Assembly (NCBI RefSeq): GCF_029227915.1
Contig: NC_079877.1
Span: 11,531,351 to 11,595,350 of the forward strand
DNA length: 64,000 nt
Origin: Hydractinia symbiolongicarpus
Taxonomy: Eukaryota; Cnidaria; Hydrozoa; Anthoathecata; Hydractiniidae
Direction of reading: 5' to 3'
Of the stretch, positions 1 through 12,200 are shown one piece after another. Below the pieces are notes generated by a model. The model ran no database searches. It saw nothing but the letters and a program-made list of their open reading frames with translations, and was not told the origin of the DNA. Position 1 is the first letter of the stretch. Each line of letters opens with the position of its first letter. The position numbers and the translations under genes are program-made.

Positions 1-99
1 AATACTTTCACCTTCCCATCTACATTAGTGGTACGTATTGTCATCTTCACCTAAACCATTCTATTGTGCAGTGATAGATGCTCTTGTTTGTATGAATGG

Positions 100-1895
100 A
101 TCATACTGCTTGCACTATCACATGAATTCCACGAGAGTGACAATAGAAATTCCAATCTTTCCGTTGTTCTGCTTCAAACGCTGCGGCTGGACTGTCCCCC
201 TTAAAAATTCTCATAACATCAGTGATGTTGAATTCTTTATAAACTGGTGAAGATACCTTCAAAATATCTCTAAGCCTATCACCACTACTGTATAGCAGCT
301 GCTGATCATTGAAAGGACACCTAGCTAAACGGTAAGACTCTGGCTTCTCTACTCTAGCTCTACTGTAGCATAAACGTTGGCCTTCTTGTTAGTCTTTTTC
401 ATGTATTTCTCGTCTGAAAACACTGCTGGGTCATACATGGCTGGCAAGAGATAAACCATCACGCCAACACATCAAGTGCCAAGTGTCAAATTTCCTGAAC
501 CATTTTAATAATTTCTTCATGACTAAACAGGTTGTCGTACTTCTTCGCACTTTTTGAAAGATTAATAAATTATTTTTTTCCATTTCGTGCAATTGTTCAT
601 CGGTGTAAAACCTCATAATATTGTCTATGCTTTCTTAGCATGTCAAATCTGATATCTGACAGTTTCATTTTTCTGCCCGAGATTTCAACAACTTTATTGT
701 TTCGAAGTACAACTTTTTCAAACTTTTTAGACTTTATTCTCTACTGGCAATTTTTTCTTTCAATTTTTCAATTGCTTGTTGATTCTTAACTTCTACGGGT
801 ATATACAAATCTTTGAAGTTTGGAACGTTCAGCCTGAAAAGAATGTTGTACATATCAAAATTGGGACGAGTTTTGGTTAAAAAGAAAACACTTGGTAAGT
901 AGGTATACCTTCGTTTATTCCATCTAATTCTGGTGAAGCTATCAATACTGTCATTAGAATTAACACAGGCAGTAATTCTTTTGTTATCTGGCCAGTATTG
1001 GCCTGTGTAACTCCTAAAAAATATATCATTTATGCTTAAGTACACGTTGTTTTAAAAGAGCAAAAATGTTCTTAACATACCACGTTTGCTTTTCAAATTG
1101 TACCGTCTTGCAAAATCAGTGAAATTTATTTTGAATTCATCTCGATATTGTTGACTTCGGTTATACAACCTTGTTGCTCCCATGTATACTGCTGGAGATC
1201 ACCAGTATGTGAATGTGGTCTTTTCATACCCCAGAAATATGTTGATAAGCAGTGATCATTTAATAACATGGATTTTTTGGATCTGTTATTTTTTTTCCGT
1301 TTGTTTTTTTAACAAAAGTAAACAAAAAAATTCGATTTGATGATTCAAACGTTTTATGGAAGTCATTGCATAGCAAATTGAAGATACCAAAACGTGAGTT
1401 GAGTTGACAGGTATATAATAACATGAATGATTTAATTTTCTATCTTTTTTTAAGAAAGATTACAAGAAGAAAATACGCTTTAATGCCCAATCTCAAATAA
1501 TCTTTACAAATGTAAAATAATTAATAATCTTCCTGCAACAGACAGCGCTGATGACAAAGATGTTGACTGTTTTGTATATGAAAATTTTGTTTGTTTATTT
1601 TAGCACCTTTGCCTCCACTGTTGTGTCTCTATACATACCTTTCCACTACTGTTTTGCTCCACTGATTTTCAATATCACGTTTTACAACATTGATCAGCTC
1701 GTTTTCATCTTTTTTCTTATTTTTTATCACCATTGTCTTAAAGTGTGACGTGAAGGAAGGATTATAATTTGCTTTGAATTCATTATTATCTAATTTTCGA
1801 ATAGTTCCCCGGTGCATTATCTTCTTGTCTGTCGATAATCCCTTCCACTTTTTATTCTCGAAACTTTCAATGAGTTTATTATTTAATTATAGGTT
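100..1895 (-). pseudogene. Decayed mobile-element-like ORF
   Basis: On the minus strand this stretch holds a series of coding-looking pieces in the same order and orientation but in different frames: about 1895-1629 (basic, lysine-rich, contains WKGLSTDKK and RDIENQWSK), about 1171-1084 (RLYNRSQQYRDEFK), 1045-734 (YTGQYWPDNKRI, then IEKLKEKI before a stop), about 720-608 (VVLRNNKVVEISGRK), 616-431 (YTDEQLHEMEKNN) and about 390-100 (ITDVMRIFKGDSPAAAFEA, then FYCHSRG). The last piece resembles, from memory, a protein found in many copies in cnidarian genomes, so I infer a mobile-element protein broken by frameshifts and stops. I cannot name the superfamily. Some breaks could be small introns; for example a GTATGT follows the 1084 piece. 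Confidence 0.4.
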
Positions 1896-2186
1896 TGTCT
1901 TTGATAATCACGAATGCTGTCAATAATTTTAGGGAAGCACCTTAAAAAAAACGACATTCAGCAGCCTTGCAAAATAGTCACCCGCACTTTTGATTTATGA
2001 AAAGTTAGATATAAATTTATTTAAGTATATGATTTTTACCTTCTAAATTTATCAAAAGTTATACTTCTTAGCAAATCAGAATAAATTTCGAGTAACTTGT
2101 TGAATTAATGTTTCATCACCCGCCCCGTAAAAACCTTTTTTTCTTTCACCATTGCACTTCTTGAGACATGCGTCTCCGTCAAAATT

Positions 2187-2711
2187 GTTGACTCTCTCTA
2201 TTCTGAAGCTCTATTATCCGAATCTTTCTATAATCCGAACAGTTAAAAGTCACTGTCAATGTTGTTTAAGAAACTCTCACAATTACTTTCTACTATCCGA
2301 ATCTCTGTAACCCGAAAACCTCTACAATCCAAACTAATTTTCAGGTCCCTTTGGCTAAATTCTCTCTATAATCCGATTTTTTAAGTGTAAATATACCATT
2401 AACGCTTTCGAATGTTTTTGTTTTTAGTAATTTGAATCTCCGTCGAACTCGAATGGTTTGATTTTTTTGTAAGACAAAAAGAATTGCAAGTCAGCGAGTT
2501 CTTTTATTTTCGTTCAAACTTACTTATTCGTTTTTTTTTCTCACCTTACTTTTTTTATAATTTTATTCAAAAAAGTTTGATTTCTCTCTCTTATCCGAAT
2601 TTTTACACTTGAAACCTCGAAATTCGAATTAGAGAGACTTTCTACTATCCGAATCTCCCTGAACCCGAATAAAAGTTATCCCCCTTAAGATTCGGATTAC
2701 AGAGAGTCAAC
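2187..2711. mobile_element. pogo/Tigger-like MITE with internal subrepeats
   Basis: The ends form an inverted repeat: GTTGACTCTCTCTATTC at the left and, read in reverse complement, AGTTGACTCTCTGTAATCC at the right, with TA directly outside the right end. Between them the phrase ATCCGAAT with CTCTCTATAATCC-like variants recurs many times, and there is no long ORF. Ends of this kind and a TA target fit non-autonomous pogo/Tigger elements (Tc1/mariner superfamily); the family call is inference. Confidence 0.5.
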
Positions 2712-3945
2712 TGTACTCCAACTTTTACAAAACCAAAGTTAACAATCGAGAATAGTAGATGATGCCACATTATAACATCAAATAAAACACTAAAAATGCT
2801 GAACTGGAACCGAGTTTGGTTCAGTTCGCAGAATGAGTGATTTTTCTTTAAAAGTTATTGTCCCGCGCCTTCGATTCGACTTTCGCGGTAAAATTACAAA
2901 ATGGGCGTCATTGGCCCGTACCAAAATTAAGGGGCTGCGAAATTGTCTTTTCCACGCCTAATTGTTGGATGCTGCTTTGTATCGTCCTTTTCTCATTATT
3001 GGCGCGAAGCCATAGCAAAACATTAAAAACTTCCAACAAATCAAGTATATATGGCACTTAAGATATAGTCCATGGCATAGTAGGACCCATATTATTGCAT
3101 GAAACTTTTTAATAACGTTGAATCCTTCTTACCTTGTCTTATCTTACTCTCTAGGATGTGCTGCTCACAGATATATAAATTTTGTTTGTCAATGAGAGCC
3201 CCTAACTGCATATCCATCTCTCGATCTCTCTTAATGACATTAATCAGTTTTTCTCTTCATGCAGTATCATAATCGTCATTAGCCTGTGCAATTTTAAAGA
3301 TAGAAGGTCAATCAGGCTTTCGAGAAGTTAAACACCAATAAATAGAGCAATTAGCTCCAACTATTGTAATATACGTGAATCTAATACACAACTTTAGTGA
3401 ACTATACCCACGTTTCCCGCTTGTTTTTAAATTTTGTACCCCTAAGAAGTAGTCTGGGTACTAAAATATGTTTGAACGCGAGTCGTATGCCGAGGCGGAG
3501 CTTGTTTGCTTTTTTCTTATGATTGCCAAAATTAACACGATATATGGCAAGTCAATTTTTACTACTTTATATTAAAATTGGGGCTTATGTCATAAACGAT
3601 TTTTTAAGATAATTATGTTAACTTACCAACTTATGATTTTTATTCTCCCACTGACTCAACAAAACTTCAGCGCCTTTCGAAAACATGCCATTTTAGTAGC
3701 CCTATTTCTAGAGCTCCCTGCGTTCATACAAGAAAGAATCTGAAAGCGAGGTTACCTTTTTCGAAAAGAAGAAGCTTTGCTGACCAAAATATAAACGAGT
3801 TATATTTTTTCGCCGTTTTAAATTATCGAATTATTAAAACTGAAAGTTCTTAATTTTTTAAAATATAAGAAAACATGTAATTTACAGACCCAGCCTTAAC
3901 GTAATCGTCGTTGAGGCTGAAGCATTATTAAGAAACCTTGAGTAC
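2712..3945. other. Intergenic, nothing recognised
   Basis: AT-rich sequence with only short ORFs of unlikely composition. I see no RNA gene, transposon end or exon-like segment here. Confidence 0.5.
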
Positions 3946-5011
3946 AACCTCGTCCCTAGTGTTTCTAGGGACGTTTCCAATGTCAAAGCCGTAGTGCTTA
4001 CTTGACACCTAACAAGTTTTATCTTTGCCGGCTTCAATGTCAAAAAAACAACAACCCTTAGGGGCGATGTTACCTTGAGTATATCCTTTGTTATTTCTAC
4101 CTCCATGGTATCTATAGGCTAAGCATACACTAGATCCTGTTGTTTATTTATAAAATCAGGTATAGGATTGCACCTAAGAGGCTCACGACAGCACGAGTTG
4201 GCTCACTTCCCGGGCTGGCTCAATGGCTCACTCACTTTATATAAAAAAAACTACCTGGCTGGCTCTGAACAATGAAAACATTAAATAATGTGAAACAAAA
4301 TTTTCATAAAAAAAGATTTTAATTAGTTGAGCATAAAAAACCATCTCGCCTAGGCGGGCTAGCCCGCTTTGTTACTGTTTATATGAGAAAATTTTCATCC
4401 CACCTACCGGAATCTCGCCTCTGAGAAACGAGATCTCGCCTACCAAGCCAGCCCGTTTGACCATATAAACACATGGGCAAAAATATGAGCAAATGAGGAA
4501 CAAGCGAGACCTTGGCCAGCTCGCCAACCGGGCTCATATAAACAGCCCGGTATCACACAAGATATTCATTAAACAATTCTATAATTTCAAAGACCTTATC
4601 CGTGTGTTGGAATGTTGGAAATCGATAAAATAATGATTTAATTCTCGTTAAAATAAAATTTACAACTACGTTTTGCCTATTGCATATTTTAATCTTACAA
4701 TATAAGTTAACCAAGGAACTTCAAACTTGTGTGGCCTCAGTGCAATGCAGCAGCCACCTTTCCACGACCTTTCAAAAAATAAGTTTTGATATTCATAAAA
4801 TTTGCAAAACTTGCCCCAATCTTTCTCCGTAAAATTATTTTCACTGTGTAAGGATCGTGTCTGTTTTACGGTTTCTTTGTTAGATGGGTTTTGCCAATTA
4901 TTGGTTTCTCAACTTGATTTCCAGCCTTTTTTAGGTTTTTACATTAGGGCGGAACGTAGTTCACAAGTTCCGTCCGTTGCAAAGAAATCTAAAAAACCCT
5001 GGGACGAGGTT
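3946..5011. mobile_element. Possible non-autonomous element with AACCTCGTCCC ends
   Basis: AACCTCGTCCCTAG at 3946-3959 and CCTGGGACGAGGTT at 4998-5011 are inverted copies of each other with one mismatch over 14 bases. They belong to the same end family as the short elements at 20000-20096 and 24901-25042. About 1.07 kb lies between, including another repeat at 4175-4550. They may be two ends of one element or two separate remnants. Confidence 0.35.
4175..4550. mobile_element. MITE, CTGTTTATATGG family, copy 1
   Basis: The right end CATATAAACAGCCC (4535-4548) and inner blocks such as CATCTCGCCTAGGCGG and ACTGTTTATATG match the better preserved copy at 38812-39093. The left end is degraded. 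The copy is rich in GGCTGGCTC-type and TCTCGCCT blocks and has no ORF. Confidence 0.5.
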
Positions 5012-6222
5012 GCTTATTTGTAATCAATCTTTTAGTCGACTTTAAACGACCTGTAATGAACACGTTATTGACGAAATGAAAGTTATAAGGTCGAAGTGGT
5101 GTATCTGTCTATGCCAAATACTATGCGACATGCGTACTTTTGCTTAGAATGATTAGTGCTAACCCAGATAACGTTGTGCTATATGTTAAGTAGCTGTGAA
5201 TGAAGAAAAATGTAAATTTTTATTAATCTTACTCTCTATTGTTTCTATTATATAGATTTCCCAAGACAAGTTTTCGGTTTTATGCTAGTTAAATTTTTAC
5301 ATAGATCTTAAAGTTTTAATGGCAAGTCGTCCGTTTTCAAATTTTTGCAGAATGTGTTTATTTTTTTGGTTTTTTATTTACATTGAGGGACAGTTTGTTT
5401 GCTTTAAACTATTCGTTAGTACTACCTGCTTACTGAGTGTTTTAATATCGTTATGAGCGTAGTATAAGCTAGTATTATCAACAAAAGGAATAAAATTTAG
5501 AAGCGTTGATGCATGGGGCAAATCACATATATGGAGTGGTTAAAGCATAGAGCTCGGTGGAACTCCACATTTGACATTTTTTAACAACTTTTTTTCGAGT
5601 TTTTTTAAGCTACCGTAACTTTGGATCACTTATTTAGCTTTGGCCAATATTTTTTTTCTCATTCTGCACATAGTGAGTGAGGGAAAAATATATTCATGAC
5701 TTCGGTTTTCCTTTTTTCTTTTTGTATTGTGCAGTTTACTCTTCTACTCCGATGTTTTTTTTTGCTCCATCGCCATTCTCCTTAGGCCTCTTTTTCATAA
5801 CGCGGTCAAAACAAAAATTTCCGAATGGAATGGTGGTGGTGTGTTATTACAAAACGGACTGATAATGGGTTATGGAAACATTCTGCATAGAAACTTTAGC
5901 TAGGTTTTAAACAAATTTGTAAACAACGGATTGCGTTTAAGAAAGTGCATTTTACCGTGCTAAAATGATTAAATATTTTTTGTAGATAGCTATATATATC
6001 ACAGTAAAATTAACTACATATATAGCTAGGTACTGTAGGTGACACACGGCATACCACAACAGAAAAAGAATAGACAGGGAGAGAGAGAGAGAGAGAGAGC
6101 ACTCACTTGAGTTTTAAACGGTGGCTAGATATAGCTAATAGCTATATTACATCACTTTGGGTATCAGCCAGTAAGAAGAGCTATATTGGTGGACTCTATT
6201 TTATGTCAACATAGAGAGCGAG
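5012..6222. other. Upstream region of the arrestin gene
   Basis: No convincing coding sequence. A (GA)n tract lies at about 6077-6100, roughly 120 bases before the arrestin start, and short TATATAGCTA-like repeats surround it. The first untranslated exon and promoter of arrestin probably lie here, but I see no clear core promoter element. Confidence 0.4.
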
Positions 6223-9200
6223 ATGAGTAACAGCACTGAAACTAAACAAGATATGAACGTGTCATCTAAAAAATCTGGAACAAGGTAGTTATATTTTAGC
6301 TAGCTCGCTAGGCTCGGTTTAAAAGAACAACATCTATACTCATTTTGTCACAAGTAACACACACTGAGACATACTGTCAAATCCATCTAATATTTTCTTC
6401 TAGCCCAGGCAGCAAAAGAGTGTAAAATTTGCTGCAAGTGCTTCAGGATATCTTACTGTATAGGTGGAATTTCTATGTTTACAAAATCCTGTAATGGATG
6501 CATACACATTGGGGTATAAAAAGCAGAACCACAAAAGAGAACATATAATTTGTGTAATTTATGTTTTTTTATAGAATTCTTTGTTCCACTGAAATTTCTT
6601 GATTACTGTGCCATGTTTCCTTTTTCTCATGTCCATTACGTTGTAAAGAAACTGGTATATTTTGAAAACAACAAAGACATATGGAGCTAAACACAGTTCA
6701 TGTTAATTGCAGTTCCCAATACTTGATACTCCTCAGTGCCCCTTTGAAAATCGAAATAAATTTTTTACTTTAAGCGTCAGGGACAACAGCAATTAATGTG
6801 TCCATTAAAAAAACAACTTTCTTGCACTAAATTGAGTATAGATGATGACCTAATGATAGCTAGGCTTACCAATGCTTTCTTATTTTTATGGACAAATGTT
6901 CTTGTGATTTATACTTCTGAAATTAATGACAAAATCCAAAGTCGGATTTTAAAAAATGATTGGACTCATTTCTTAGTGTTACTTCTATATATACGCACAC
7001 AAAAAAACACTTTCGGCTATGGTGCAAAATTTTTGTATTGCTTGTAGGGAAAATAATCTTGTCAAAGCAAGTTAAAAAATGCAACTATAAGTAAAATGGT
7101 GTGTTATTCTTTTATACTACTATATTTTTATAATATATATAGTTGCATCACTGGTTTATGATTCCAACCCCCAGCAATTGGCGTTGCAATTAATAAATTG
7201 AGTTCTATTTTTAGGGTCTTCAAAAAAGCCACACCTAATGGGAAGGTATATATTTATAAACATTTGTTTTTCTAATAATTTTTTAACTTCTTGAAAATTT
7301 ACTGCTTTTTGATTGGACAATCAATTATTTATATTTGCTTCTGCTGTAAATGGTTAAATCTTAAATTTTTGTCTTATCATTTATAATCAATATATTTTAT
7401 TCTGATTAGGAGTTGTGTTAACTCTGATATTTGCTTTGTCTTCTCCGTTTCAGTTAGATACTTTTAAATTTGGCTCTCATTTGCATCACTTAAAATCCTT
7501 TTTAATAATTTATGTTGGTTTTAAGTATTAACAATTATATAAGCGTGTTAAATTTTGCATGTTACGATTTTTTATGTGAAGTGTTTTGACAGGTTGTGCT
7601 AGATTTAATTGATACTTCACTTTGTTTGGGCTTGGTTTCCAGAAAAATGATGAAATAACATTTCATGAACAAATAACCTAACATTGAGGGTTCAATATAG
7701 TAGTTTAGATTGACATAGCATTGTTATGTTGTGGAATTTCATTATTTACATACTAGGGGCTTAATTATTTAAGCTACTCTGTAACTTTTTAAATTATTGG
7801 TTGGACCTGACATTCTTAGTTTTACTACTTTAAGACCACAAACACAATTGCTGCATTCACATAAAACCTCAATAGGGATGTGTATGTGAATTTGGAATTT
7901 TTGACTAGCAGAACACACAGAACACACTTCAGTCTTCAGGAAAGATGAACAAACACTTTCACTTCTCATCTTCAGCCATCTGCTTTCAAGTCTTATTTTT
8001 ATTACCACACAACCAAGATTTTTTTTTATATAGACATAATTTTGATAATTTAAAAAGCACAATCCTGGACAAGTGCAATTTACCCCACACCTAGTCTTTT
8101 CTTTATTGACAAAATATTTCTGGATCCTTTTTTTACCTAACGTCCATGAGGTATACACTTGAGAAATCATGTACCAGGCTGGCTCTCATTGAAAATAACA
8201 CACATACAAAATGTTTTTTTGAAACTGAAAAATTTGATCAATTGGCTTTTGTAAACATTTTTCGCATGTAAGTGCGCTGCACTAAATTCATTTAAAAATG
8301 ACAATGGTAAATAGAACTGCAAGCGATATTGATGTAATTTTCTGTTGCTCACCTAAAATGACTACATAAATTATTACAAGAACTTGTGAAATTTCAGACT
8401 TGGATACCTTAAAAACCTTGAATATCCATCATTTTTTAGAGAAAACTTTAAAACCCTGAAATAACAAATATTTCCAAAACCATTTCTATCCAAAGAAATT
8501 TTAAGTAATAAAATGTTGAAATGTTCTGTCCATAAAGATCAATGCATCTTTCTTTTCTTACGTGGTGCACTGATTTTTCTATGGAAAATACAATATGTTC
8601 CTGTTCCGTGTAGGTTGTAATGGTTTCACAAATATATTTGAAATGTTTTATCCTTAAACCAGTATTACATAAATTGTGTCTTGTTTGTGATTTTCACTTA
8701 CATTAAGCTTTGTCAAACATATTTTAAAATTTCAAGGAATAGGAAAAATAAATGAATGTCTAAATAATTAAATACAGTTTATTTTAAAGATTCCAGTAAT
8801 GTGATTAGCCACTTTTGTGTTTTTTTTTAATTGATAAAGCTTGCGTTTCTGTATTTGCACAATATGAATTTTATTTTCACTAAGAGTGTTAACTTTGTAA
8901 TTGCTTACTTAAAGGATCCCTGCTGCTTTAAAGCAGCCAAGGCTTTCACCGTCGCCTTAATGTAGATTTATTTCGTAAAATTTTTACAGTTCACTAACTA
9001 GTTGCTTTTATTAAATTTGAGATGCTACTAGTTTTAAACATTTTCATAATTTAGTTTAACAAAATCAAGCTAAGCGGGCAAAAAGATAGCAGTTAATTTA
9101 AGGCTATGTAGGGTATTTCTGTTCCTGCATTTATCAGTGATGTGTACAAGGGAGGCACTACACATTGTTTGCTTTTGGTTTTAAAAAGATTGAGCTTGTT

Positions 9201-12200
9201 GAAGTGTCATTTTAAAATATTGCCTCCTTTATTAAAAGAGCTTACAGATGATCATAATGTAAACTTTTAAAGTTGATTTTTAGCATATGTGTGATTTGTT
9301 TGTCATATTAGGGATAGAGAACTGATGATAATAATAATTAATCCAATCAACTAAATATGGCCTGAAAATTCACCAGCAGTATTTTTTGGTTAACCAATCT
9401 CTAGACGTCAGCATAATTAACGTTAGCATAATTATAAAAAGTTAGCTCATAAGTTTCACAGTATTTTCGAATATCTTTTGACAAAATTAACTCAGATAAT
9501 TTTTTCATGTGCTAAGAAAGGAAAACAGCAGAATAGTATGTACGGACAGGTGAACATGTTACATCACCTTTGTTCCTCTTTGTGTTATTAAAAGAAAGAA
9601 AAGGCGTGAGTGGCAATAGTTTTTTACTCAAATCTGGAATTAGGCGACATGTCAAAACAATGGATGCAATTAAATATTTATTCCCTTTTGTGGAAACAAA
9701 ATATCTAATCACCTTTTTCATTCACTTTTAACACAAAATGTTATTTGGTCTTTTGTGAACAAAATAATCAACACAACTTTGGTATATTAGCTATGTAGTT
9801 GTTAAATTTTGCAAATTAGCTCCTTAAAAAGCATGCATGAATTGAACTTTTTTCCTACTTAGCAACCCAGATGTTTTCGTGTTCCACTTTGGTTTTTTTT
9901 CAGGCATTGTGTTTTTGTTTTACTTCTTATAACTTCTCTTTTATAATAGTCAGACCAGTGTAGCATTATACTCAAAAAAGATCCTAACCTAAATATGTTT
10001 GATATTGTTCGAAATATATATCCGTGTAGTATAATAACATTAGCCCCCTGTTTTAGGTTTCAGGCAACTAAATTGGCATTTCAATAGGGTGTGATTTTTA
10101 AAATTTTACCATTTTGACTAATAACATGCCGTGTCCCGTTCAGTTAAGATAACATATTTTTGAGATACCCACATTTTTAATTGTTGTTTGATTGGCAAAT
10201 GACCTATTTTGATCAGCTATTTTAAAAATCCTGATTACTTTTAAAGTTTTTTTTTTAAATTCTTGACAATTTGGTTTTTAATTACGTTCATTCAAACATT
10301 TGACATCTCATGAAGTATAAGTACAATTTTATATCCTTATGCAGTATTTCAAAATCATGCTTTCTGCGATAAAATTGTTGAAAAAAATGTTTTATAAGAA
10401 CTATAAGTTGGAAGTTTCTGTTAAAAATTTCATAAATTTTATAAAGGAATACAAATAAATTGACTTTTTAGCTAGGGTAATTAACATTTGTTTTTACATC
10501 ATTTCCAACAACTTGTTTATTAAAACATATGACAGTACAACATGTAGTATTTACATAGATCTTCTAATGTTTAGTTATCCTCTTGTTTGTGCTGTGTACA
10601 TCATTTTAATGTCATTGCAATATTCTATTTTCGTTTGCAACCGCTTTTAACAAGTGCAATTTATTTATCAAAGTTATCGTTCTCAAATTGCAGTTACACT
10701 CTTGTATTACGTACAATGTTTTATATTCAGTCATGGCTAATAATAGTACGACTGAACAAAACAAACATTTTTTCTTTAAGTGATAGCTAATATGTATAAG
10801 AACGTAGTAGACATAGCCACAATTGCTACTTCATAACTACTTTCAGGTTGTTTTTTTCTTTTCAATAAGCACATATTGTGTTTCTATCAATAAAGCAGTA
10901 TCAAAATAATGATAAAACTCTAAATTTAGAGAGGACAACGTTGTTGACCCTTTAAATCCTACCAGATATCAGATGCTTTTTTTATGAGAATATCAAAGTT
11001 CTAACCAAGGTGTTCATTATTCTTATTTCTTTATTGTCCTAAACAATAGACCTTAATAAAGTACAAATAAAGTATATATTCTTTTTTAAAGGAAAAAGGA
11101 TGCATGTTATTGTAAGTTCTAGTTCTCATCCATTGCTTGCCCCACACCCTCTCACACCAACTAGGAGGGGTGGATCATTTTTTAATTTTCTCTTTACTGG
11201 GGAAGGGATGTGAAATTTTCGGAATGAGGAATGGATAATCTTTTATTGAGGAATAATAAGGGGGAGAGTGTGAGCATGAAAATTTGTAAATAGTTCGAAT
11301 GTTAAAAAATAGAGTGAAGATTTTTTATTTCCCAGTAAGTTCTTGCACAAGCTTTATTCGTATGTGTACATATATATATATATTTGACATTTGTCAGTTT
11401 ATCATTTTGTTCATGATGCACAACCTGTTTTATCTATATGCTCACCTTTTGTGTGTGTGCACACAGTGAGATCAAGAAACAACAATGATTGGTTTTATGC
11501 CTCATGTTCGATAGTCACTCCTGTTTAAGTGTAGACAAACAAAAAAATATAAATAAATATAAATATAAAACTTGGTCAGTACTTGAAATACAAAACGTAA
11601 AAGAAGCACATAATATATTTAAACACTACTTAAATAATGTATTTGATTTGGGCGTTGGGTCTTTCTTTTCACATTTCAGTGTTAATTCTTATGAGGAAGG
11701 ACTGTATAAAATATCACTAAAATAGAAATTGTTAATTTATCTACTCCTTCTAAACACTTTTGACATTTCTGGTTAAGATGTGTTGTTGGGTAAACCAGTT
11801 TAGTTTTGAAAACTTTTATTTTGTGTTAACTGGTTGATCAAAAGAACGAAATAACTGATTTAAGTTGCTGTATATTTGACAGGTGGGTTTTTAAATTTTT
11901 GGGTAAAATTTTTTGCATATAACAACAGCAGTATAAAATAATACCAAAGGACTATTTTGCTGCAATATGCTAAAAAATAAATTTTTATGACAAGATTTTA
12001 CACCTTATAATAAAAGGAGGACTGAATGCTTTTTGAAATTTTGTGTAAGATTTTATGGGTTTATAAAGACAACGTGCAATTTGCCCAGTAGTGTGCTTAC
12101 TATATTGTCTTGAAGTGAAAAAACCAATTAACAAACAAAGGTCTTTGCATTTCATTGTGTTGTTAGTGATGTTAAAAATGTCTAAAAAGGACATCTCTTT

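Noticed and set aside
7769-8170. 133-codon minus-strand ORF with several cysteines
   Set aside because: No recognisable domain, odd composition, no splice or poly(A) support; it lies in arrestin intron 2. It may be chance in AT-rich DNA.
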